A stretch of 64,000 bases of DNA, taken from the NCBI RefSeq assembly GCF_013377085.1, contig NZ_JACAAX010000030.1:1-64000 (forward strand). Direction: 5' to 3'. The position numbers and the translations under genes were made by a program. This DNA is from Rhodoplanes sp. GTDB taxonomy: Bacteria; Pseudomonadota; Alphaproteobacteria; Rhizobiales; Xanthobacteraceae. This document shows, piece after piece, positions 22,226 through 30,655 of this stretch (positions within the stretch are counted from its first letter, which is position 1; each line of letters begins with the position of its first letter). The notes beneath the pieces are model-generated. The model was given only the letters and a program-made list of their open reading frames with translations, did not search any database and was not told the DNA's origin.

Positions 22226-23164
22226 ATGACCGATGCCTATCGCCGCCTGCTCGACCGCCTCGGCCCTCTCGTCAGCGTCGCCGGGCTCCTGGTGGTGTTC
22301 GTCCAGGCCGTCATGCAGGGCCTGCCGCAGGCCGTCATCACGGCGCCGGGCGTCGCGGCCGGCGTGCTGGCCGAGGCGACCCTGACGCTGGCCGGCGGGG
22401 CCATGCTGACCGGCTTCGCCTGGGTCGTGCTGCTTCGCCTCACGGTACGGCCGACCATGCGGCGGAGCTGCCTGTTCGGCATCTTCCTCCTCACCCAGCT
22501 CGACCGCTACCGTCCCGGCAATGTCCTGCAGTATGTGTCGCGCCAGGCGGCCCTGGCGCCGTTCGGGGTGACGATCGGCGACGCCATCACGGTCGCCATG
22601 GCGGAGGCGCTCTGCCTGCTCACCGCCGTCGGCCTGCTGGTCGGCACGGCGGCGGCGCTCGGTCGGCTCGACTGGAGCATCTCGTTCCGGATCGCGTCGG
22701 AGTTCTCGCTGGCGGTGTCGGGGCTCGCCGGCGGCGCTCTCCTGGTGCTGCTCGTGATGCAGCGCTCGGTGGTCGCCCGCCTGCTGGCATCGCGGCGGGC
22801 TTTCGTGCGGATGCTGTTCGCGGTCGGCCTCGATGTCGCGACCTTCGTCGCCATGGGCCTCGCACTCGATGCGTTGATCGGCGTGGTGGCGCCGGCGGTC
22901 GAGCGCGATCTCCTGTCGCTCTCCGCCGTCGCGGCAGCCGCGTGGCTCGCCGGCTTCGTGGTGCCGGGCGCGCCGGCCGGCCTCGGCGTCCGCGAGGTCG
23001 TGCTGTCGGTGCTGCTGGCGCCGGCGATCGGCGGCGATGCCGCCGCGATCACGATCGGGCTTCGGCTCGCCGGCGTCCTGGCCGATGTCCTGGCGGCGGT
23101 CGCCGGCCGGCTGATGGTCCTGCTCGCCCATCCCAAGCCGTCGGTCGGCGTCGACCGGCGCTGA
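22226..23164 (+). CDS. Lysylphosphatidylglycerol synthase TM-region / flippase-like membrane protein
   Basis: 312 residues with about eight membrane spans and few polar loops. FLLTQLDRYRPGNVLQYVSR in the first third and WLAGFVVPGAPAGLGVREVV near the end are the signature segments of the UPF0104/MprF-flippase-like family. These proteins move lipids or glycolipids across membranes, and no specific substrate is indicated. The ATG at 22226 is used; the in-frame ATG at 22181 lies in a sequence without coding character. Confidence 0.8.
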   Translation: MTDAYRRLLDRLGPLVSVAGLLVVFVQAVMQGLPQAVITAPGVAAGVLAEATLTLAGGAMLTGFAWVVLLRLTVRPTMRRSCLFGIFLLTQLDRYRPGNVLQYVSRQAALAPFGVTIGDAITVAMAEALCLLTAVGLLVGTAAALGRLDWSISFRIASEFSLAVSGLAGGALLVLLVMQRSVVARLLASRRAFVRMLFAVGLDVATFVAMGLALDALIGVVAPAVERDLLSLSAVAAAAWLAGFVVPGAPAGLGVREVVLSVLLAPAIGGDAAAITIGLRLAGVLADVLAAVAGRLMVLLAHPKPSVGVDRR

Positions 23165-23313
23165 GGCCGGCGACCGCGGTGCCGCAATTGCGCACCGGAC
23201 AGGTCGGCAAGGCCGAAAGAGGCATCCGTAATACGATCAACTGCATAAGCCAAATATCGAGCGCTGACTGGGGGCGAGGAAGCACAATCGCGTGCGAAGC
23301 GTCGAGGCAAACG

Positions 23314-23341
23314 TTGCGATTGCACCCGCCGCTTGTACTAT
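23314..23341 (+). promoter_or_regulatory. Sigma-70-like promoter of the STAND module
   Basis: TTGCGA (23314-23319) and TACTAT (23336-23341) are 16 bases apart, within a region poorer in G and C than the flanking genes. The expected start near 23348 leaves a leader of about 27 bases containing TGGAGGA before ATG 23375. Confidence 0.55.
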
Positions 23342-23374
23342 AAGCCATCAACAACCGTAGTCTGGAGGAACAGG

Positions 23375-23821
23375 ATGGCCGATCCAGTCACCATTGGCGT
23401 GCTTGCCGCGTCAGCCCTCGGCCTGGCAGGCGAGACGTTCATTAAAGGCTATGTCGGGGAAGCCGCGAAGGAAGCTTATAAGGCCCTCAAGGAAAAAATC
23501 GCGGCGTGGGCAAACGACGATGTCCAGGCCCTGGAGAAAGCGCCGACCTCGGGGCCGCGCCAGCAGTTGATCGCCGAGGTGGTCGACCAACTGGCGGAGA
23601 CCGACAAATCCGATGTCCGCGCACTTGCCGAAAAGCTGATCAAAGCATTGCGAGACTCAGACCCGACCGGACTCGTCATCAGCAAGCTCGACGCGCTCGA
23701 CGCGATACTGGGCAACGTGACGGTCACGGCAGGCACAGGAGTTAACATCGGCGAGGTGAAAGTGGGGCGCACGTTCAAGATCGGCGACATCACGGTCGGA
23801 CCCGACACCGGAAAAAAATAG
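23375..23821 (+). CDS. Small helical protein, N-terminal partner or domain of the STAND NTPase
   Basis: 148 residues. A hydrophobic/Gly-rich start (MADPVTIGVLAASALGLAGE) leads into helices rich in Ala, Lys and Glu (EAAKEAYKALKEKIAAWA) up to about residue 105. Then comes a short Gly/Val beta-type tail (IGEVKVGRTFKIGDITVG). I know similar small ORFs only as unnamed proteins beside NLR-like NTPases. The last sense codons form A AAA AAA directly before TAG, and the -1 frame continues into the NTPase gene (see 23812-23854). It may therefore be both a stand-alone product and the N-terminal domain of a fusion. Confidence 0.78.
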   Translation: MADPVTIGVLAASALGLAGETFIKGYVGEAAKEAYKALKEKIAAWANDDVQALEKAPTSGPRQQLIAEVVDQLAETDKSDVRALAEKLIKALRDSDPTGLVISKLDALDAILGNVTVTAGTGVNIGEVKVGRTFKIGDITVGPDTGKK

Positions 23822-23854
23822 TCGCGGCAGCGGACCGACGCCCGACCGCTGCCG
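23812..23854 (+). promoter_or_regulatory. Candidate programmed -1 ribosomal frameshift signal
   Basis: The heptamer A AAA AAA (23812-23818) is in the correct phase of the small gene's frame (GGA AAA AAA TAG). A 6-base spacer is followed by a perfect 9-bp stem, CGGCAGCGG (23825-23833) with CCGCTGCCG (23846-23854), loop 12 bases. A -1 shift reads ATA GTC GCG and continues without a stop to 26418. The frame of the NTPase has no ATG, GTG or TTG from 23746 to 23989. These are the elements of dnaX-type frameshifting. The alternative is an A7 indel in the strain or the assembly. Confidence 0.6.
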
Positions 23855-23988
23855 TCTCCGGCGGGCTAATATCCGAATCAATTTCGGCCGGCCGAGATTT
23901 CTCGACGACCATCCACTATCACGGCATCGCGCCGGACGCAGTCGCACGGCTGCTCGCTGGCCAATCGCTAAAGCTGTTTCAGAGCAAC

Positions 23989-26418
23989 GTGGCGACACGC
24001 CAAGCCTTGCCCTTCTTGGGCCGGAACGTGCTGCTCGACGACCTCCGTAAATTGCTGGATGATCCGGAATCAGAGCACGTCGTCGTGCTGCACGGTCAAC
24101 CGGGCGTCGGCAAGAGCGAGCTTGCCCGCGAATATGCCCGGAGGAATCATCAACGATATTCCGGCGGGACGTTCTTCATCGACGCGCGGCCCGGCGCGAT
24201 CGCGATCGACCTTGCCCATATCGGCCGTACCTGTCTCGGGCTGACTTTCACAAGCGATCTTTCGATCGACGAGCAGGCGCTCCGGACCCTATACGGGCTC
24301 GCCGAACGCCTGTCCTTCCTTATCTTCGACAATGTAGGCGCCGAGGCTGACGTGCTGCGCTGGCTACCGCCGAGCGGGCTGCCCTGCCACACCGTGATCA
24401 CCTCGGTCGTCGACTGCTGGCACACGGGTTGGCGGGTCGTGCCGGTCGGCCCGTTGGCGCACGACGTCGTCGTGGCGCTGGTCGCAAAAATTGCCGGGCC
24501 GGTGGCGGCAGACCAATACGGCGACAAGATCGCGACTATCGCCGGAGGCCTTCCGATTCAGATTATTCCAACCTGCCGGTCGATCGCACGGGATGTTCGC
24601 CGCGGCCACGACATTGCGATCGACCAGACCATCAGCAGGGAGGCGGCGGAGAGCTTTCGCGGAGTTTACGAGCGGTTGGAGCCGAAGGCCGCGCTTCTTC
24701 TCCACTCCGCAGCGCGTATGAATTGCCAGCGCATCCCGCGTGACGAGATCGCGAGTCAACTAGCCGCGGCGGCCGGATGGAGCAGATCCGTGTTTGTCGA
24801 TCAGCTCAACGCATGCCTGGACGTGACTTTGATCGAGGGCGGCGCCGAGCTACGAATGCACCAGCTCTTCGTCTCCTTTCTGCGCGACGCCGCGCCGGGG
24901 GCGGAGATCGCAGCGACGTTCGCCAAAGTTGTCGGTGCGCAAGCCCAGCGGATGATCGAGATCGCGCGGGAGATCGCAAAAGCCCCGAACCGAATCGACC
25001 TCACCACTGTCCTGGCGACATATCCGACCGCCCTAGATTCCTGGACAAATGTCGACGATTTTGTTTCGGTCGCAGATGGCGAGACGGTCGGCAAAGCCTT
25101 AATCGAGTTTGGGCAGTTTGCATCCGCCCAGCGTTGGTTCGAGCGCGCCGTCACGCATAAGGAGATGCCTGGCAATCATGGCGATGTCGACTACGAGAAC
25201 CTAAGCCGGAGTCTTCACCAAGTCGGCGAATGCTTGAGCGAGATCGGAGATTTCGATGCCGCCCGCCTCTGGTTCGAGCGCGCCGCAGCAGCCGCCGAGA
25301 AAGGCGCCATTGACGGCCGCGTCAATCACGAGAGTCTCGGATCGAGTCTTCACCAGGTCGGCTATTGCCTATCCTCTACGGGGCATTTTGACGCCGCACT
25401 CCCCTGGTATCAGCGCGCCGTCGAAGCAACCGAGAAAGGTGACATTCAGGGCCGGATCAATTACGTGGGGCTCGGTGCGAGTCTTCATCAAGTCGGCGAC
25501 TGTCTGGCCAGCACAGGCATGTTCGATGCGGCGCGCGGCTGGTTTGAACGCGCAGTCACCGCTATCGAGAGAGGTGATGTTTCCGGCCGATTAGATCACG
25601 AAAGTCTCGGGTCCAGCCTCCATCAGGTTGGCGAGTGTCTGGCAAAAACCGGTGACTTCGACGCGGCTCGACCATGGTTCGAGCGCGCTGTCGCCGCGAC
25701 CGAAAAAGGTGATATCCACGGACGAATTGACTATGACGGCCTCGGTGAGCGCCTTCATAGTGTCGGTGACTGCCTGGCAAAATCTGGCAATTTCGAAGCT
25801 GCGCGGCCCTGCTACGAGCGCGCTATAGAGGCAATCGAAAAGGGCGATATTTATGGCCGGATCGATCACGAGAGCCTCGGATCGAGCCTTCATGAAGTTG
25901 GTGTCTGCCTGGCTCGTAACGGTCATTTCGATGCTGCTCGGCTTTGGTTCGAACGAGCTGTGGAAGCTAAAAATATAGGCGACCTTCACAGGCGTGTTGA
26001 TCACCATGGACTCGGCAGGAGTCTTCATGAGATCGGCAACTGTTTGATTCACGCTACGGGATTCGACGCCGCGCGACGTGTATTCGAACTCGCTGCTTCC
26101 GCCAAGGAAAAGGGCGATTTCCACAACCGAGTGGATCACGATAGCCTAGGCGAGAGCCTTCATGAGATCGGCTCCTGCTTAGCCAACACTGGCGAGTTCA
26201 CTGCCGCTTGGCCGTGGTTCGAACGCGCCGTCGCAGCGAAGGAGAAAGGTGACCTTCATGACCGGGTCAATCCCGCGAGCGTCTATGTGAGTCTTATCGC
26301 CGGTGCGGATTGCCTCCGGAAGCTGGCCGTCACTGATCTAGCCGATCGATGGGACGAGCGGGCATCTGGTTTGAAAGCTCAGGTCGAATCACACGGGGCT
26401 CTCGGTGGATCGCTCTAG
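23989..26418 (+). CDS. STAND NTPase (NB-ARC-like) with C-terminal TPR-type repeats
   Basis: 809 residues from GTG 23989. Reading the same frame back to 23818 adds 57 residues that look coding (SAGRDFSTTIHYHGIAPDAV). P-loop: LHGQPGVGKS at residues 34-43. Walker B: LIFDN at 111-115. Sensor-like ITSVV and the GLPI motif follow, then a helical/winged region. From residue 376 there are nine 45-residue repeats of the form FDAARxWFERAxxAxEKGD...SLGxSLHQVGxCLxxTG, plus a tenth partial copy. This is the plan of STAND signalling ATPases, several of which act in phage defence with the repeats as sensor. No effector enzyme domain is visible. The stop codon overlaps that of the convergent TctC gene. Confidence 0.88.
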   Translation: MATRQALPFLGRNVLLDDLRKLLDDPESEHVVVLHGQPGVGKSELAREYARRNHQRYSGGTFFIDARPGAIAIDLAHIGRTCLGLTFTSDLSIDEQALRTLYGLAERLSFLIFDNVGAEADVLRWLPPSGLPCHTVITSVVDCWHTGWRVVPVGPLAHDVVVALVAKIAGPVAADQYGDKIATIAGGLPIQIIPTCRSIARDVRRGHDIAIDQTISREAAESFRGVYERLEPKAALLLHSAARMNCQRIPRDEIASQLAAAAGWSRSVFVDQLNACLDVTLIEGGAELRMHQLFVSFLRDAAPGAEIAATFAKVVGAQAQRMIEIAREIAKAPNRIDLTTVLATYPTALDSWTNVDDFVSVADGETVGKALIEFGQFASAQRWFERAVTHKEMPGNHGDVDYENLSRSLHQVGECLSEIGDFDAARLWFERAAAAAEKGAIDGRVNHESLGSSLHQVGYCLSSTGHFDAALPWYQRAVEATEKGDIQGRINYVGLGASLHQVGDCLASTGMFDAARGWFERAVTAIERGDVSGRLDHESLGSSLHQVGECLAKTGDFDAARPWFERAVAATEKGDIHGRIDYDGLGERLHSVGDCLAKSGNFEAARPCYERAIEAIEKGDIYGRIDHESLGSSLHEVGVCLARNGHFDAARLWFERAVEAKNIGDLHRRVDHHGLGRSLHEIGNCLIHATGFDAARRVFELAASAKEKGDFHNRVDHDSLGESLHEIGSCLANTGEFTAAWPWFERAVAAKEKGDLHDRVNPASVYVSLIAGADCLRKLAVTDLADRWDERASGLKAQVESHGALGGSL
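25114..26328 (+). repeat. Nine 135-bp in-frame tandem repeats (TPR-like)
   Basis: Each unit codes for 45 residues and starts with the codons for (D/H/N)F(D/E)AAR.W(F/Y)ERA. Neighbouring units share long identical stretches at DNA level, for example the CTCGG-A/T-GC-AGTCTTCA segments, which suggests recent expansion by slippage or recombination. Unit number is likely to vary between strains. Confidence 0.85.
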
Positions 26419-27395
26419 GGCGCCTCGATCCTGTTCTCGCGGACGACCTCGCGCCAGTGCTCGATCTCCTGGTGCAGCAACGCCTTCGCGCCGGCCTCGC
26501 TGCGATACTGTTTGGCCGACACCGTCACGCCGGCCTTGGCGAAGGCGTCGAGAAGCTGCGGCTCGACCAGCGCGGCCTCCAGCGCCGCCCGCAGCCTGTC
26601 GGTGATCGCCTGCGGCGTGCCGGCCCGCGTCAGCAGCAGGCTCCAGAAATTGGTCAGCGATTTCGGCCCCAGCGCATCGGCGAGGCTCGGCACGGTCGGC
26701 ATCATCGGGGCGCGCTCCGCCGAGGTCACGGCGAAGGCCTTGGCGAGCCCTTCGCTGGCCGGGCCGACCGCCGCCTGCAGGGGCGTCGCGGTGAGATCGG
26801 CATGGCCGCCGATGACGTCCTGCATGGCCGGCCCGCCGCCGCGATACGGGATCATGTCGGCCTTCCCGGCGGCGGTCGCCAGCGGCACGATGGCGAAATG
26901 GCTGGCGCTGCCGACGCCCGCATGGGCGAGCGTGGCCGGCGTCGGCGACGATTTCATCCAGGCGATCAGCTCGGGCAGCGTGTCGGCCGGAATCGTCTTG
27001 CGCCCGAGGATCACCAGCGGCGAGTCGCTGACGAAGGCGACGGGCAGGAGGTCGCGCTCGGACTCGAACGGCAGCGTGCGATAGAGCGCGGCGTTGATGG
27101 CGAAGCCGACATTGTGCAGCAGCAGCGTCGTGCCGTCCGGGTTCGAGCGGGCGGTGCGGGCCGAGCCCATGTTGCCGGCGGCGCCGCTCACCGTCTCGAT
27201 GACGATGGTGCCACCGAGCTTCTCGGCCAGCACGGGCGCCAGAATCCGCGCCAGCACATCGGTGCCGCCGCCCGGCGCGAACGGAATGACCAGCGTGATG
27301 GGCCGGTCCGGATAGGTCTGGCTGCGCGCGGGTCGCGGGCACAGCAGTGTCGCAGCAGCCATTCCGGCCACCGCGCCTCGGCGCGTGACTGACAC
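26415..27395 (-). CDS. Bug/TctC family solute-binding protein
   Basis: 326 residues, GTG start with GGAGGAGA upstream. A signal peptide (MSVTRRGAVAGMAAATLL) leads to QTYPDRPITLVIPFAPGGGTD, the canonical Bug N-terminus. PYRGGGPAMQDVIGGHADL is the second conserved loop. Bug proteins bind carboxylates in the periplasm for TctAB-type carriers. No tctA or tctB is in the window, so it is one of three orphan copies here. Its stop codon shares CTAG with the stop of the convergent STAND gene. Confidence 0.93.
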   Translation of the reverse strand: MSVTRRGAVAGMAAATLLCPRPARSQTYPDRPITLVIPFAPGGGTDVLARILAPVLAEKLGGTIVIETVSGAAGNMGSARTARSNPDGTTLLLHNVGFAINAALYRTLPFESERDLLPVAFVSDSPLVILGRKTIPADTLPELIAWMKSSPTPATLAHAGVGSASHFAIVPLATAAGKADMIPYRGGGPAMQDVIGGHADLTATPLQAAVGPASEGLAKAFAVTSAERAPMMPTVPSLADALGPKSLTNFWSLLLTRAGTPQAITDRLRAALEAALVEPQLLDAFAKAGVTVSAKQYRSEAGAKALLHQEIEHWREVVRENRIEAP

Positions 27396-27514
27396 GATCG
27401 TCTCCTCCTGGTCGTTCCGCCCGTCGTTTTCTTGTTGCGACCGTTATGGCCGAGTGCGCGACGCCTGGCAACGACGACGCCGCACTTTGTATGCATTCCC
27501 GGATGGGCCGGGCC

Positions 27515-28393
27515 TCACTTCGGCTCGAGCAGCTCCGCGAGGCGCGGATAGATCGTGGTGAAGTCGTCGCCGGCCCAGCCGAGATCGATGGCGCGCTTCA
27601 ACAGATCGGCGGTCAGATGCGTGTAGGGCGCCGGCTCGCCGTGCCGGTCCGCATAGGCGGCCGCCATGCCCAAATCCTTCGCCAGATTGGAGACCGTCGA
27701 ACGCCCGTCGAAGCGGCCGGACAAGATGTGGTTGGGGAAGCGCTTCTCGCTGATGAAGCTGCGGGCGTTGCCGGCGTTGAAGACGTCGATGACGGCGGAA
27801 AGATCGAGCCCGGCCTTCTCGGCCATCCGGCAGCCCTCGCCCAGCACCAGGAAGTTGGTGTGGACGATCATGTTGTGAATGAGCTTCAGCGTATGCCCGG
27901 CGCCGCGCGGCCCGACCAGCGCGACCGTCTTGGCGATGACGGCCAGCACCGGGCGCACCTGCTCCAGCACGGCCGCCTCGCCGCCCACCATCAGGGTGAG
28001 GGTGCCGGCGTCGGCGCCGGCGGCCCCGCCTGTCATGCCGCAGTCGAGATAGGCGCGGCCGGCGACGGCGGCCCGCGCCGCAAGCTCCCGGGTGCGCTCC
28101 GGATCCGAGGTGGTGAGGTCGACCAGCACCTGGCCCGGGTGGTCGACCGACAGAATCCCGTCCGGGCCGTCGAGCGTGGCGGCGATCTCGCGGGAGGTCG
28201 GCACCACGAAGACGATCACGTCGCAGCCCGCCGCCATCTCGCGGCCGGCCGCAAACACGATGCCGCGGCAGAACGGCAGCTCGCGCGCGCCCGGGGCCGG
28301 GTCGAACACGGCGCGCAAAAAACCGGCGCGGCTCAGATTGGCAGCGATGCCGCGGCCCATCTGGCCGAGGCCGACGACACCGACACTGGTCAT
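27515..28393 (-). CDS. 3-hydroxyisobutyrate dehydrogenase-like NAD(P)-dependent oxidoreductase
   Basis: 292 residues. The Rossmann motif is VGVVGLGQMGRGIAANLSRA. The substrate-binding DCGMTGGAAGADAGTLTLMVGG and the catalytic lysine region GHTLKLIHNMI mark a beta-hydroxyacid dehydrogenase. It is leftward, 119 bases upstream of the TctC gene, so both may serve use of the same hydroxy acid. The exact substrate is unknown. Confidence 0.9.
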   Translation of the reverse strand: MTSVGVVGLGQMGRGIAANLSRAGFLRAVFDPAPGARELPFCRGIVFAAGREMAAGCDVIVFVVPTSREIAATLDGPDGILSVDHPGQVLVDLTTSDPERTRELAARAAVAGRAYLDCGMTGGAAGADAGTLTLMVGGEAAVLEQVRPVLAVIAKTVALVGPRGAGHTLKLIHNMIVHTNFLVLGEGCRMAEKAGLDLSAVIDVFNAGNARSFISEKRFPNHILSGRFDGRSTVSNLAKDLGMAAAYADRHGEPAPYTHLTADLLKRAIDLGWAGDDFTTIYPRLAELLEPK

Positions 28394-28498
28394 GACGATG
28401 GCTGGTCCGTGCAGGAGGGCGGGACGTCCGAGGTTATGCGGGACGACAACTTGGTATGCAAGGTGCCGGCGATCCGCCGGCCGTGGCCCGGCCGCGGA

Positions 28499-29326
28499 TC
28501 ACGGCCCGGCCGGCTCCATGCCCTTGGCGGCGAGCACGCGCGCCGCCTCCGGGCCGGACAGGACTTTCAGGAACGCCCGCGCGGCGTCGGGCGCCTTCGA
28601 TGTCGCCGAGACACCGCCCGCATAAACGGTAAAATTCTGGATGTCGGCGGGCAGCGGCCCGACCAGCACGGCATCCTTGACGGCGATGATCTCGCTGATC
28701 TGGTGGATCGCCAGGTCGGCCTCTCCCGACACGACCCGCGTCGCCACCAGGCCGCCCGGCACCAGCACGGCCTTGGCCTTGACGGCATCGGCGATACCCC
28801 AGCGCTCGAACAGCTTCATCAGATAGATGCCGCTGGAGCCGCCGGCAGCCGGATCGATCATGGCGACGGCGCGAGCATTCAGCAGCGCCCGCTTGAACGC
28901 GTCGGCCGTCGAGATGTCCGGCTTCGCCGCGCCCTGCTTCACGGCGACGCCGATGCCGACCTTGGCGAGGCCGACCGGCGTATCAGCGACGACGCGGCCG
29001 CTCTTGGCGAGCTCGGTGAAGCCGCCGGGGGTGAGCACCAGCACGTCGAACGTCTCGCCGCCCGCGACCCGCTTGACGACCGCGCCGGCCGTGTCGTTGA
29101 CCACCTCGACCTTGTGACCCGTCGCTTTCTCGAACGGCGCGACCATCTCCTGAACGACCGACTTGTAGGCGCCCGTGGTGAGCACCTTTATGTCGGCGGC
29201 GTGCGCCGGAGCACCGGCGACGGTCGCGGCGAGGAGCGCGCCCAGCATCGGCCCGGACAGGCGGGGCCACGCGGACCCGGTCGTCGACCGAAAGCGGTGG
29301 AGCGCATGCGCAAAAATATTCGGCAT
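28499..29326 (-). CDS. ModA-like extracellular solute-binding protein
   Basis: 275 residues. A long N-terminus with a signal peptide ending at GAPAHA is followed by ADIKVLTTGAYKSVVQEMV, the start of a type-II binding-protein fold of the molybdate-binding (ModA/AcfC-like) family. GGETFDVLVLTPGGF and IDPAAGGSSGIYL supply the ligand-loop residues seen in oxyanion binders. No permease or ATPase is adjacent, so the ligand cannot be named and may be organic. The start at 29326 avoids a run-in from the REP region. Confidence 0.8.
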   Translation of the reverse strand: MPNIFAHALHRFRSTTGSAWPRLSGPMLGALLAATVAGAPAHAADIKVLTTGAYKSVVQEMVAPFEKATGHKVEVVNDTAGAVVKRVAGGETFDVLVLTPGGFTELAKSGRVVADTPVGLAKVGIGVAVKQGAAKPDISTADAFKRALLNARAVAMIDPAAGGSSGIYLMKLFERWGIADAVKAKAVLVPGGLVATRVVSGEADLAIHQISEIIAVKDAVLVGPLPADIQNFTVYAGGVSATSKAPDAARAFLKVLSGPEAARVLAAKGMEPAGP

Positions 29327-29422
29327 CTGTCGTCCTCGGATGGCGGCGGACGGTCCCGCCGGGGGGCCGCCACTGTCGAGCAGGCGGTCGGCCGTGTCCA
29401 GCCGGGATCCATGCCCGAGAGC

Positions 29423-29518
29423 CGTCATGCGCGGGCTCGACCCGCGCATCCATCCAGAACGAAAAAATGCATGTGTTCGACAGAAAGATGGATCGCCGGG
29501 TCGAGCCCGGCGATGACG
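29423..29518. repeat. Inverted pair of REP-type palindromes
   Basis: GTCATGCGCGGGCTCGACCC...CAT at 29423-29452 and the inverted copy ATGGATCGCCGGGTCGAGCC...GACG at 29488-29518 form a head-to-head pair about 35 bases apart. The same pair recurs at 61098-61189, so this is a dispersed family. It lies between two leftward binding-protein genes. Confidence 0.75.
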
Positions 29519-29567
29519 CCGAGGACGATCCGTTTCGCTGCTCGTTTCGTAGTCCGGTCGGCAGCCG

Positions 29568-30548
29568 TCAGTTGAAATTGATGTTGGTCGCCTTCACCAG
29601 CGCGAACGTGTTGGCGATCTCGGTCCTGATCAGTGCGTCGAACTCCGCCGGAGTGATCGGCATCACGTCGACGCCCTCCTGGGACAGCCTCTCGGCCAGC
29701 CCCGGCGTGCGCAGCGCCTTCTGGGTCTCGGCGTTCATCTTCTCGACGATGTCGCGCGGCGTCTTGGCCGGCATGAACATGCCGGTCCAGAACGTGTAGT
29801 CGGAATTGGCGTAGCCGAGCTCGGTCGTGGTCGGCACGTCGGGCAGGGCCGAGCATCGCTTCGGCGTCGTCACGGCGAGCGCGACCAGCGAGCCGTCGCG
29901 GACGAAGGTCAGGGCCGCCGCGATGCTCGAGCAGGAAAAATCGACGCGCCCGGTCATCACCTCGACCAGCGCCTCCGGCATGCCGCGGAACGGCACATGA
30001 ACGCCCGGGAAGCCGGCGGCGTAGCGGAAGCGCTCGGTGCTGACATGGGTGGCCGAGCCGACACCGGCGGTGCCGAAGGTGACGCCTCCCGGCTTGCGTT
30101 TGGCGGCGGCGACGAAGTCCTGCAGCGTCTTGTAGCCGGCCGACGGCGGCACCACGATCACGTTGGGCGACGAGCCGAGCGCGGCGACGGCCGAGAGATC
30201 GCGGGCGACGTCGTAGGCGAGCTTCGGATAGACGACCGGGGTCGCCGAATGCATCGACGAGTTGATCAGCACCGTGTAGCCGTCCGGGTCGGAGCGCGCC
30301 ACCGTGGCGCCGGCGATGGTGCCGCCCGCGCCGGGCCGGTTCTCGACGATGATGTTCTGGCCGATCAGCCGCGACAGCGGATCGAGCGTCATGCGGGCGA
30401 CGATGTCGATCGTGCTGCCGGCCGACAGGGTGACGATCGCCTTGATGGGCTTCGACGGCCAAGTCTCGGCACGTGCGGTCAGGCACAAGGCGGGCGCGGC
30501 GAGTGCGGCTCCGGCGAGCTGCAGACCCCGACGGCGGGTGAGCGTCAC
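29568..30548 (-). CDS. Bug/TctC family solute-binding protein
   Basis: 326 residues, GTG start at 30548 with GGGAGGAAC upstream. A Tat/Sec-type signal (MTLTRRRGLQLAGAALAA) ends near ARAETWPSKPIKAIV. The two conserved loops are VENRPGAGGTIAGATVA and PFRGMPEALVEVMTGRVDF. It likely binds an organic acid in the periplasm. No TctAB partner is near. It is a separate unit, with REP elements downstream and the LysR gene upstream. Confidence 0.93.
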   Translation of the reverse strand: MTLTRRRGLQLAGAALAAPALCLTARAETWPSKPIKAIVTLSAGSTIDIVARMTLDPLSRLIGQNIIVENRPGAGGTIAGATVARSDPDGYTVLINSSMHSATPVVYPKLAYDVARDLSAVAALGSSPNVIVVPPSAGYKTLQDFVAAAKRKPGGVTFGTAGVGSATHVSTERFRYAAGFPGVHVPFRGMPEALVEVMTGRVDFSCSSIAAALTFVRDGSLVALAVTTPKRCSALPDVPTTTELGYANSDYTFWTGMFMPAKTPRDIVEKMNAETQKALRTPGLAERLSQEGVDVMPITPAEFDALIRTEIANTFALVKATNINFN

Positions 30549-30655
30549 GATCGTTCCTCCCAGAACGTGAGAAATTCGGGCCCGAATCCTAGCCTTCCAC
30601 CGGCGCGTGCGACATACGCAGTGTTCCAGTTCGACACCGTGCTGATCAGCGCCGG

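Noticed and set aside
25114-26328. Regular repeats that might suggest a CRISPR-like array
   Set aside because: The period is 135 bases, the repeats are in frame throughout and code for TPR-like helices; there are no short identical repeats with unique spacers and no cas genes.
23375-26418. Treating the STAND genes as a plain pseudogene split by a frameshift
   Set aside because: Both frames keep good coding character, the heptamer phase, spacer and stem are all right for programmed slippage, and no other lesions exist. An indel remains possible and is stated as the alternative.
26415-30548. A complete tripartite tricarboxylate transporter
   Set aside because: Three TctC-type binding proteins occur in the window, but neither the large TctA nor the small TctB membrane subunit was found beside any of them.
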